DNA of 64,000 nt from the NCBI GenBank assembly GCA_031539345.1, contig JAVKMO010000009.1, positions 20,356 through 84,355 on the forward strand. The letters are read 5' to 3'. The position numbers and the translations under genes were made by a program. Source of the DNA: JAVKMO01 sp031539345 (GTDB lineage: Bacteria; Bacteroidota; Bacteroidia; Chitinophagales; Chitinophagaceae). The notes beneath the pieces were generated by a model that was not told the DNA's origin, did not search any database, and worked only from the letters and a program-made list of their open reading frames with translations. This document shows positions 9,568-16,634 of the stretch, in pieces. The stretch's first letter is position 1. Each line of letters opens with the position of its first letter.

Positions 9568-10986
9568 TTATTTAGAGATGAAAGGAAAAATAGTAAGATT
9601 ATACTGATAATTTTCAGCAAAAATACCTCCTTCATAATCAGCGTTTGAACCTGTTCCCCATCCCATATTCGCATGCACTTTTTCATTATAAGATGTTGAG
9701 GTGGTGGTGAAACTGCCTCTTTTTCTACCCATTACATAAGAATCATAATAATCTGTGCTTGTTGTTTGAGAAGAAGTATAACCATCTAACAACCACGCAT
9801 GTCCACCAGTATACCATTTACGCCAGCCAAACCACCAGTATTCCCAATAACCATTGTTGCCGTCTATATAAACAGGTTTTTTCTCTCTCAATGATTGCTT
9901 TACAATATCGAGATCGTACGATTTTCCCTTTGTAAAGAGGGATTCCCCAGAATAATATAAACCAAATTTGCCCAAAACAGAAAGAGACAATGCCCTTTCA
10001 CTTAAAGCACCACTTGCAGAACAACCATAATCCATATTAGAATGAACGCCAATATTGGCGATTAAATGGGCTACTGCTGCTTCGTCTTTAGATGGTGGAG
10101 TTAATTCACTATTTATACTAACCCAATTTAACGGAGATCCTGGTGCTGGTAAGGTTCTTGCAGGTGTTTGATGATAAGCACAGAGCTGTGCAACTGCAAT
10201 GGCAACACAACCAGCAGGGGCTGGAGAACCACAAGGTTGAGGACAAAATTGATTAAAAGGGGAACCTTGCTTCCAAGCTGTTTTTAATAAAGGCAAAACT
10301 TGGCTTGTGTTTTGTGTTGTTGTTCTAGTGCCTGTATAACTGAACGTAGTCATAGCATTCTCTCTATCATCACCATATCGTGCATTTTGAGAAAGTATTC
10401 GGGCAGATTGGATTGTACCTGTATCTATCAATTGACTAATTTTTTTGTTTGCACTTGCATACAAACTGTCTTCTGTATTAAAATATGTTTTGATCACAGA
10501 GTCTGTATAACTGATGCTGGCTTGCAAAAAAATGTCTGCACCCGGTTGGTTTATTTCTTTGTTGTGTACAAAGAGCGGTAAATGAAAAAATGAAACGGGT
10601 AAACGGGTATCACCAGCTGCTAACACCGTTGCCGTATCTTCTCCGACAAGCGTGATATTGTACAAGGATATTGTATCAGTAAAATTGACGGTGCTGTCTA
10701 AAGTTCTGAAATGTTTAGACGTATGCTTGATGAGATAGTCTGTTTTTTCATACGCAATAATTTTTTCATCAGGATACAAAGTTTGAACGTGTTCCAACAC
10801 TTCTGGGGTAGTGATTGTGTAAGTGCCAACTGCTTTTTTATGAACAACAATTGCTTCTTCGTGACTTAATAGAACGTTAGGAATATGCTCATCAGTCGTT
10901 ACGACTGGCACGATTTGATCAGATTTTATTTTGTCCTTATAACAAGAAACAAAGAAAAAATTACTCATTACAAAGTAAATGATCAA
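9568..10986 (-). CDS. C10 family (streptopain-like) cysteine peptidase lipoprotein, start out of frame in this assembly
   Basis: Secreted papain-like protease of family C10 (SpeB, interpain). Numbering from the TTG at 10986 (472 residues): catalytic Cys260 in PAPAGCVAIAVAQ, the family's WKQGSPFNQFCP just before it, and catalytic His396 in TGGHAWLLDGY, followed by HANMGWG. Residues 30-230 are the propeptide-like region. The first visible starts (TTG 10986, ATG 10968) give a poor signal sequence. The same frame stays open upstream through the heptamer repeat and encodes a much better lipoprotein signal (NRKVHFLSLIIYFV, then FFFVSC). The likely true ATG at 11107 is out of frame because of the repeat count, so the gene appears switched off here. 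It forms an operon with the lipoprotein gene downstream. Confidence 0.85.
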   Translation of the reverse strand: MIIYFVMSNFFFVSCYKDKIKSDQIVPVVTTDEHIPNVLLSHEEAIVVHKKAVGTYTITTPEVLEHVQTLYPDEKIIAYEKTDYLIKHTSKHFRTLDSTVNFTDTISLYNITLVGEDTATVLAAGDTRLPVSFFHLPLFVHNKEINQPGADIFLQASISYTDSVIKTYFNTEDSLYASANKKISQLIDTGTIQSARILSQNARYGDDRENAMTTFSYTGTRTTTQNTSQVLPLLKTAWKQGSPFNQFCPQPCGSPAPAGCVAIAVAQLCAYHQTPARTLPAPGSPLNWVSINSELTPPSKDEAAVAHLIANIGVHSNMDYGCSASGALSERALSLSVLGKFGLYYSGESLFTKGKSYDLDIVKQSLREKKPVYIDGNNGYWEYWWFGWRKWYTGGHAWLLDGYTSSQTTSTDYYDSYVMGRKRGSFTTTSTSYNEKVHANMGWGTGSNADYEGGIFAENYQYNLTIFPFISK

Positions 10987-11018
10987 CGAAAGAAAATGTA
11001 CCTTGCGATTTAAAAAAA

Positions 11019-11099
11019 TGTGGCTTGTGGCTTGTGGCTTGTGGCTTGTGGCTTGTGGCTTGTGGCTTGTGGCTTGTGGCTTGTGGCTTGTGGCTTGTG
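11019..11099. repeat. Heptanucleotide tandem repeat, 11 copies of TGTGGCT plus 4 bases
   Basis: Eleven perfect copies of TGTGGCT run from 11019 to 11095 with a four-base partial copy after them. On the minus strand the unit reads AGCCACA and has no stop in any frame, so three copies encode SHKPQAT. The array lies between an ATG with a good leader (11107) and the signal sequence of the C10 peptidase. Seven is not a multiple of three, so gain or loss of one copy shifts the frame. This is the classic layout of a slipped-strand contingency locus. Confidence 0.95.
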
Positions 11100-11104
11100 T
11101 GTTT

Positions 11105-11135
11105 CATAATTGATCAATTTTAAAGGTGAAACAAA
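11105..11135 (-). promoter_or_regulatory. Likely true start codon and leader of the C10 peptidase gene
   Basis: On the minus strand an ATG at 11107-11105 follows a leader containing TTTCACCTTTAAAATTGA. Almost the same leader precedes the TIG lipoprotein (32351) and the aldehyde dehydrogenase (18167). Reading from this ATG gives Met-Lys-His-Thr and then the heptamer-coded residues. With 11 copies the frame runs past the array and ends at a TAA at about 10961. With 10 or 13 copies it would join the C10 peptidase frame. I infer that this is the functional start in the ON state. Confidence 0.65.
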
Positions 11136-11206
11136 AAGAAAATAAAATAAATGTAGAAAATAATTTTACAAATGAATATTTTTGTTAGAGTACTTCAATG
11201 TCCACA

Positions 11207-11299
11207 AAAATTCATTACTGCTGCAATGCCATCGAAAAATTTAACTCTACCCCACTCCAACATTTGATGAAAGAAATCAACTCTCATGTATTTTAAAAA
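11207..11299. repeat. Direct repeat copy 2: displaced pth 3' end (insert 1 right edge)
   Basis: Second copy of the pth end, same orientation as 8587-8679, 91 of 93 bases identical. It has no open frame leading into it, so it is a non-coding relic. After it the sequence runs 127 bp to fumC with no gene. It is probably the original end of the resident pth gene, displaced by the insert, although the reverse cannot be excluded from one genome. Confidence 0.93.
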
Positions 11300-11426
11300 A
11301 CCAATTATTTTAGTCCTTCCTACGAATAAGACAATACCTTTCATACTCTATTTTCTACTCCCTTAAACAAAGTATAACACTTATTTTCATTGTCATTGTT
11401 TTTCTCATTCTTAACCCTTACACAGT

Positions 11427-12827
11427 ATGAATTATCGTATAGAAAAAGACACCATGGGCGAAGTTAAAGTGCCTATTGATGCTTATTTTGGAGCACAAAC
11501 ACAACGTAGTATTGACAATTTTAAAATTGCTCAAGACATCAATAAAATGCCCAAAGAAATTATTCGTGCATTTGCTTATTTAAAGAAAGCCGCTGCCATT
11601 ACAAATTGTGAAGCAGGTGTTTTAGACAAAGGCAAATCAGATTTAATTGGTCAAGTTTGTGATGAAATTATGAGTGGCGTTTTAGACAAAGAATTTCCCC
11701 TTGTTGTATGGCAAACAGGCAGTGGAACGCAAAGCAATATGAACGTAAATGAAGTGATTGCCTATCGTGGACACGTTTTAAAAGGTGGGGCTTTGACCGA
11801 TAAAGAAAAATATTTGCAGCCGAATGATGATGTCAATAAATCACAATCCTCTAACGATACTTTTCCTACCGCAATGCACATTGCTGCGTATCAAATTTTA
11901 ACAGAACAAACCATTCCCCACATACGCCTTTTAAGGGACACGCTTGCCGACAAAGCAAAAGCATTTATGTACGTTGTTAAAATTGGCAGAACGCATTTTA
12001 TGGATGCAACGCCGCTTACACTTGGGCAAGAATTTAGTGGCTATGTAGCACAATTAAATTTTGGATTAAAAGCAATTGAAAACAGTTTGGCTCATCTTAG
12101 CCAGCTTGCTTTAGGCGGAACGGCTGTTGGCACAGGCATCAATACGCCGCCTCATTATGCCAAAAACGTAGCAAAAAAAATTGCCGAATTAACACAACTC
12201 CCCTTTATCACTGCTGAAAATAAATTTGAATCTTTAGCCGCACATGATGCCATTGTTGAAGCACATGGTTCATTAAAAATGGTCGCCGTCAGTTTGATGA
12301 AAATTGCCAATGACATTCGTATGTTAAGCTCTGGTCCTCGCTCTGGCATTGGCGAAATTTTCATTCCTGACAACGAACCCGGCTCTTCTATTATGCCTGG
12401 AAAAGTCAATCCTACACAATGCGAAGCCATGACGATGGTGGCAGCACAAGTGATGGGTAATGATGTTGCCATTAGCATTGGCGGAAGTAACGGACACTTT
12501 GAACTCAATGTGTTTAAGCCTGTGATGATTTACAATTTTTTACATTCTGCACGCCTTATTGCAGACGTTTGTTTGTCTTTCAATAACAAATGTGCAGTCG
12601 GTATAGAACCTATCAAAGCAAACATTGACAAACACGTCAACAATTCACTCATGCTTGTAACCGCATTAAACACAAAAATTGGTTATTACAAAGCAGCAGA
12701 AATTGCACAAAAAGCACATCAACAAAACACCACATTAAAAGAAATGGCGATTTTATTAGGTTATGTTACAGCGGAAGAATTTGATGCTTGGGTGGTGCCA
12801 AAAGATATGGTTGGAAAAATTGATTAG
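11427..12827 (+). CDS. fumC: Class II fumarate hydratase
   Basis: Cytosolic TCA-cycle enzyme that interconverts fumarate and malate without an iron-sulfur cluster. The 466-residue length is typical. Motifs seen are SGTQSNMNVNEV (about residues 98-109), the active-site loop GSSIMPGKVNPTQCEAM (about 318-334) and GRTHFMDATPLTLGQE. This separates it from aspartase and argininosuccinate lyase relatives. The start MNYRIEKDTMGEVKVP is the conserved N-terminus. Its TAG stop overlaps the TAA stop of the convergent rsmE gene within the four bases TTAG. Confidence 0.95.
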   Translation: MNYRIEKDTMGEVKVPIDAYFGAQTQRSIDNFKIAQDINKMPKEIIRAFAYLKKAAAITNCEAGVLDKGKSDLIGQVCDEIMSGVLDKEFPLVVWQTGSGTQSNMNVNEVIAYRGHVLKGGALTDKEKYLQPNDDVNKSQSSNDTFPTAMHIAAYQILTEQTIPHIRLLRDTLADKAKAFMYVVKIGRTHFMDATPLTLGQEFSGYVAQLNFGLKAIENSLAHLSQLALGGTAVGTGINTPPHYAKNVAKKIAELTQLPFITAENKFESLAAHDAIVEAHGSLKMVAVSLMKIANDIRMLSSGPRSGIGEIFIPDNEPGSSIMPGKVNPTQCEAMTMVAAQVMGNDVAISIGGSNGHFELNVFKPVMIYNFLHSARLIADVCLSFNNKCAVGIEPIKANIDKHVNNSLMLVTALNTKIGYYKAAEIAQKAHQQNTTLKEMAILLGYVTAEEFDAWVVPKDMVGKID

Positions 12828-13540
12828 GTGAGTAAAGCATAATAATAACTCGCCACCAACAAGCCGGCAGTTTCTGTTCGTAGTCTGTTTTTTCCAAGAC
12901 CAATGGGCAAGAAATTGGCGGCTTTTGCTTTTTTAATTTCTTCAGGTGAAAAATCCCCTTCAGGTCCAATCAAGAAAATACTTTTTTGATTGACATCTAT
13001 TTGTTGTTGATTGAGATGTTGCTTTACGTTGTCTTGTTCACAATGCGGGATATACTTTTGCGTGTAGTGTTGTGTATTCAAAATGACTTGATCAAAAGTT
13101 TGTATCGGATGCAAAGTGGGTAAAAAAAATTGCTGTGATTGAAGCATGGCAGAAATTAAAATTTGTTGTAAGCGTGCTTCCTTCATACCGAATTTCTCTG
13201 TCCTATCGCATTGCATTAGAAAAATTTCAGCTACGCCCATTTCACAAATTTTTTCTAATAACCATTCTATTCTATCGGCATTTTTCAATAAAGAAACGCC
13301 AATAGCATAATGAGATTGCGGTCGCTCATCAGTTTGTAAATGGACAATTTCTAACGCACATTTTTTATTATTAGTGTCGAATAAATGAGCCGTAGCCTTA
13401 ACGCCAAAACCATTTGTCAAAAGAATTTGGTCGCCTTTTTTTTTTCGTAATACCTGCACACAATGGTGCGAATTTTTCTCATCTAAAAAACAAGTAGTAC
13501 CAACTTGCAATAAAGGTTCTGGCGTATAATATAAATTCAT
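12824..13540 (-). CDS. rsmE: 16S rRNA (uracil-1498-N3)-methyltransferase
   Basis: RsmE is a SPOUT-fold (knotted) methyltransferase that modifies U1498 of 16S rRNA. The 238-residue product has the family's C-terminal knot motifs: LIGPEGDFSPEEI (about residues 180-192) and LGKNRLRTETAGLL (about 206-219). The N-terminal PUA-like domain includes HHCVQVLRKKKGD. Length is normal. Convergent with fumC, overlapping it by four bases at the stop codons. The 470 bp upstream contain no recognisable gene. Confidence 0.92.
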   Translation of the reverse strand: MNLYYTPEPLLQVGTTCFLDEKNSHHCVQVLRKKKGDQILLTNGFGVKATAHLFDTNNKKCALEIVHLQTDERPQSHYAIGVSLLKNADRIEWLLEKICEMGVAEIFLMQCDRTEKFGMKEARLQQILISAMLQSQQFFLPTLHPIQTFDQVILNTQHYTQKYIPHCEQDNVKQHLNQQQIDVNQKSIFLIGPEGDFSPEEIKKAKAANFLPIGLGKNRLRTETAGLLVASYYYALLT

Positions 13541-14010
13541 AAAAAATTACGGATAGAAAATAGTGACTTAGAAAAGAATTGAAGAGCCTTGCAAACCTAT
13601 TTTAAAAACAAACAACTTTTTCTTTTTCACTTACGAACTTTTGGTACGTGTCTTGTCCTAAAATCAGGTTACACAACAAAAGTGTAAGACATAGACAAAA
13701 AAAATCATTCAAAAAGGAGTATAAATATTTTGCCGACGGCACAAAACATTAAATGATTGAGGAGTTGATTCCAACGCAATGTGCCAAGACCACAATTTGG
13801 TTAAAATACACCGGTAAAGAAGACTACGAGGTATTGCTTAAATGGATATAGCACACGCAGGTCAATACTAAAACGAACATTTGTACTAAATTTGAGCATT
13901 TGTGCTTCTAATTCAACTTCTTCGCAAAGCACCGAAACGTTGGTACAACCTTAAAAGAACTACATAGCAAACATTAATCAATCAGAAAGTAATCATTATA
14001 TACAGACTAT
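13541..14010. other. Gene-poor accessory spacer with possible mobile-element relics
   Basis: No convincing gene is found in these 470 bp. Around 13650-13730 there is a stretch with paired AGGTTACAC and GTGTAAGAC segments that resembles insertion-sequence end debris, followed by a 32-codon frame from 13753 with no known relatives. Around 13929-13950 is TTCGCAAAGCACCGAAACG. A loosely related TCGCAAACCGTTATAGC occurs in the next spacer at about 15431. The mixed texture suggests eroded acquired DNA, but I cannot name an element. Confidence 0.4.
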
Positions 14011-15306
14011 ATGAATAATCAATTTTTTAATTTCATAAATCTACATCAAGGGGAAGAAGAAAGAGAAGAGGTTTTAGAAAACATCAAATCAAATATTTCA
14101 TTCAGAGGAGCAAATTTATGGATATTGGCTTGTGCAATTATTATAGCTTCGGTAGGATTAAATGTAAACTCAACAGCAGTAATTATAGGTGCAATGCTTA
14201 TTTCACCTCTTATGGGACCCATTTTAGGAGCAGGGTTTGCATTGGCTATTTATGATTTTGATTTACTAAAAAGATCAGGAAAAAATTTGCTAATTGCTAC
14301 GGTTGTTAGTTTAATCGTAGCGACAATTTATTTTTTTATCAGCCCATTCAAAGAAACACATTCAGAATTATTAGTCAGAACTTCACCCAATATTTATGAT
14401 GTTTTAATCGCTTTTGTGGGTGGTTTAGTAGGTGCTATTGCATTGACAAGAGTTGAAAAAGGAAATCCAATTCCCGGCGTAGCTATTGCAACATCTCTAA
14501 TGACACCACTTTGTACAGCAGGATACGGTTTAGCTATTTCAAATTTTTCCTATTTTTTAGGTGCATTTTACCTTTTTTTAATTAACTGCTTTTTTATCTG
14601 TCTTGCAACCTTTCTCATAATTAAGTATCTAAAATATAAACCTGTAAAAATATTAAATTTTAAGTCGGAAAAGCAAATCAGATATGTGATTACAGTTCTA
14701 ATTTTAGTGATGATAATCCCTAGTTTTTATTTGGCATATACCCTTTTTCAAGAAAGAAGGTTTAGTCAAAATGTAGAACAATTTATTGCAAAAGAATTTA
14801 CCAACAATGGCTATACATTAATTTATAAGCAAATAATATTTCAATCGAACCCTAAAAAAATTGAAATTGCATTTTTGACAAAAAAGTTTACTGATCAAGA
14901 ACTCAATTTATTAAATCAAAAACTTATACAATACCATTTAACCAAAACAGAACTTAATATTAAGCAAGACACGAAAGAGCTCAAAGATGAAATTTTGAAT
15001 GAGTTAGGAAATCACAATAAGATATTATCTGAAAAAGATATTTTAATAAATACCCTTCAAAATGAACTAAAAGAATATAAGATTGATGACTCCGAAATAT
15101 TGAAAGAAATATCAATTTTGTTTCCCGAGTTGAATGATGTATCCATCGGCAGACACATTACAAATGAGAATGCCAACAGTTCTAAAACAGTAACAGTATT
15201 ACTCTACAAAACAAACAATAAAACAACTAAAACGGATACTTCAAAATTAGAACAATGGCTAAGGCAAAAACTCAAGACAACGGATATAAAAATAGTACAA
15301 CAATAA
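14011..15306 (+). CDS. DUF389 membrane protein
   Basis: A 431-residue integral membrane protein of the DUF389 family (TIGR00341-like). The membrane domain, residues about 30-250, has the family's conserved glycine-rich segments, including STAVIIGAMLISPLMGPILG and IPGVAIATSLMTPLCTAGYGLA, with five or six membrane helices. The C-terminal 180 residues are soluble, charged and partly coiled-coil-like (about 325-360). The function of DUF389 is not established. It stands alone between spacers without conserved neighbours, in keeping with an acquired gene. Confidence 0.85.
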   Translation: MNNQFFNFINLHQGEEEREEVLENIKSNISFRGANLWILACAIIIASVGLNVNSTAVIIGAMLISPLMGPILGAGFALAIYDFDLLKRSGKNLLIATVVSLIVATIYFFISPFKETHSELLVRTSPNIYDVLIAFVGGLVGAIALTRVEKGNPIPGVAIATSLMTPLCTAGYGLAISNFSYFLGAFYLFLINCFFICLATFLIIKYLKYKPVKILNFKSEKQIRYVITVLILVMIIPSFYLAYTLFQERRFSQNVEQFIAKEFTNNGYTLIYKQIIFQSNPKKIEIAFLTKKFTDQELNLLNQKLIQYHLTKTELNIKQDTKELKDEILNELGNHNKILSEKDILINTLQNELKEYKIDDSEILKEISILFPELNDVSIGRHITNENANSSKTVTVLLYKTNNKTTKTDTSKLEQWLRQKLKTTDIKIVQQ

Positions 15307-15546
15307 AGGCTGCAGGTAATAGCGATTTGCAAAACAGCGGAGGCGATTGTTAATTGAACATTCTTCCTTGCATCAACTTTTTCACTAAATTTGCACGTTT
15401 GAATTTAGATTCCCCCCACTTCGGCAAGTCGCAAACCGTTATAGCTAATAGCAGGACGACCGACACAAAACAATGACCACACATTTCAAAGGAGAGAAAG
15501 CTGAAAATCTTTACGAGTAGGCATTATTTAAAATTAAATTAAAAAA

Positions 15547-15948
15547 ATGACAACAATTAAAAAATTAGTATTCATTGGTGCAGTAGCACTTATTACATCT
15601 TGTGCATCAACAGCGAAGTTTCCTGTTTCAAGCACTTTGCCTGCCGCTGATATTACAGCTACGAAAAAACAGGACAAGAACAAAAATTATGTAATTGAGC
15701 TTACAGCACTAAATTTAGCAGAAGCTAGCAGGTTAAATCCGCCTAAACATAATTACAATATTTGGATTATCACATCTGACGGTATTGTAAAAAATATAGG
15801 CCAATTAATGAACAAAAATGCAAAAAAAGCAACGTTGATAACAACAACTCCATTTAATGTAAAAGAAATTTTCATCACTGCTGAAGACCAGGGAAATTTG
15901 AACTCCCCTGTTGGTATAGAAATTTCAAGAACTTCTTTTAACAAATAA
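15547..15948 (+). CDS. Small putative lipoprotein
   Basis: A 133-residue protein with a clear lipoprotein signal: basic start (MTTIKK), hydrophobic core and ITSC with Cys19. The mature part has no recognised family. Patterns such as YNIWIITSDG and VKEIFITAEDQGN suggest a small beta-sandwich like those of anti-sigma or adhesion-type periplasmic domains, but this is only an impression. The 240 bp before it contains an AT-rich leader (AAATTAAATTAAAAAAATG) and, around 15431-15460, a motif loosely shared with the spacer before the DUF389 gene. Confidence 0.65.
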   Translation: MTTIKKLVFIGAVALITSCASTAKFPVSSTLPAADITATKKQDKNKNYVIELTALNLAEASRLNPPKHNYNIWIITSDGIVKNIGQLMNKNAKKATLITTTPFNVKEIFITAEDQGNLNSPVGIEISRTSFNK

Positions 15949-16122
15949 AAGTATGGCTTAAAAATCTATATTCACAATAGAAATCCACGAACAATGTTTT
16001 AATTAATCAAACCTTAACGCCTCCTACAAGCCTTGATAATAAAGGGTTTGAGGTACAAAAGTAGTGGTTATTAAATTTATCAACGTTGTTGATGATTTGG
16101 GCACGTGGGCTATAATAAAAAT

Positions 16123-16518
16123 TTAAGAATACGTTTCAAATGTAGCCCCTGTTTGAATGGGTTCTAAATTATTTTGTTCGGCTTCGGTAAAAAGACGGGA
16201 GTGAATAATAAAGCGTATTCCCAAAGGGATTTCAATAGAAAAACTGCTTCCTCTTCCTTGTGTAATGTCTAAAGTTAGGTGAGTATATTGCCAATAGTCA
16301 AATTGAAAACTCGCCATAAAAAAATCACAGCCATGTACTTTCCCTATCCACACGTCTGAAGAACCAATTTTAAAATCTCCCTTTATATAACACATAGGTT
16401 GAGAACCGTCGCAGCAACCCCCACTTTGATGAAACATCAATTCGGCTTTTTTTTGTTCACGAAGTTGGTCTATGATTTATTTTTCAGCGTCTGTAAGCGC
16501 AAGCCTTGTGTATGCCAT
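16123..16518 (-). pseudogene. DUF779 protein with an in-frame stop near its N-terminus
   Basis: DUF779 proteins are small and usually sit next to AldB-type aldehyde dehydrogenases, as here. Reading from the ATG at 16518, the frame encodes MAYTRLALTDAEK, then TAA (16479-16477), then continues in the same frame as IIDQLREQKKAEL and the hallmark MFHQSGGCCDG, through FDYWQYTHLTLDI and GRGSSFSIEIPLG to the stop at 16123. The whole frame, ignoring that one codon, matches the family along its length, so a single nonsense change has broken it. Translation could restart at TTG 16440 or ATG 16437 and give a 104-105 residue protein that keeps the Cys-Cys motif, so residual function is possible. Confidence 0.75.
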
Positions 16519-16634
16519 AAGTCAATTTAAAATCAAGGTAAAATAGTTTTAAAAAAGTATAAGCGTAAAGTTTTAAAAAAAAGTAGGGCAACATTTTAAT
16601 CTGTTCCCCTACCTTTTACAACTCCATCAGACCA

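Larger units (their letters stand above)
8680..11206. other. Accessory insert 1 behind pth, bounded by a 3'-end duplication
   Basis: The 2.5 kb between the two copies of the pth 3' end holds two tightly spaced minus-strand genes (C10 peptidase and a lipoprotein), a hairpin terminator at one end and a heptanucleotide repeat at the other. No integrase, transposase or terminal inverted repeat is visible. Removing the segment between the repeats would leave an intact pth followed by fumC, so I infer that it was inserted. Insert 2 (31693-36283) has the same design. The boundaries are those of the repeat and may not be the true ends. Confidence 0.6.

Noticed and set aside
11019..11099. CRISPR-like or direct-repeat array
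   Set aside because: Units are seven bases long without spacers. This is a simple tandem repeat.
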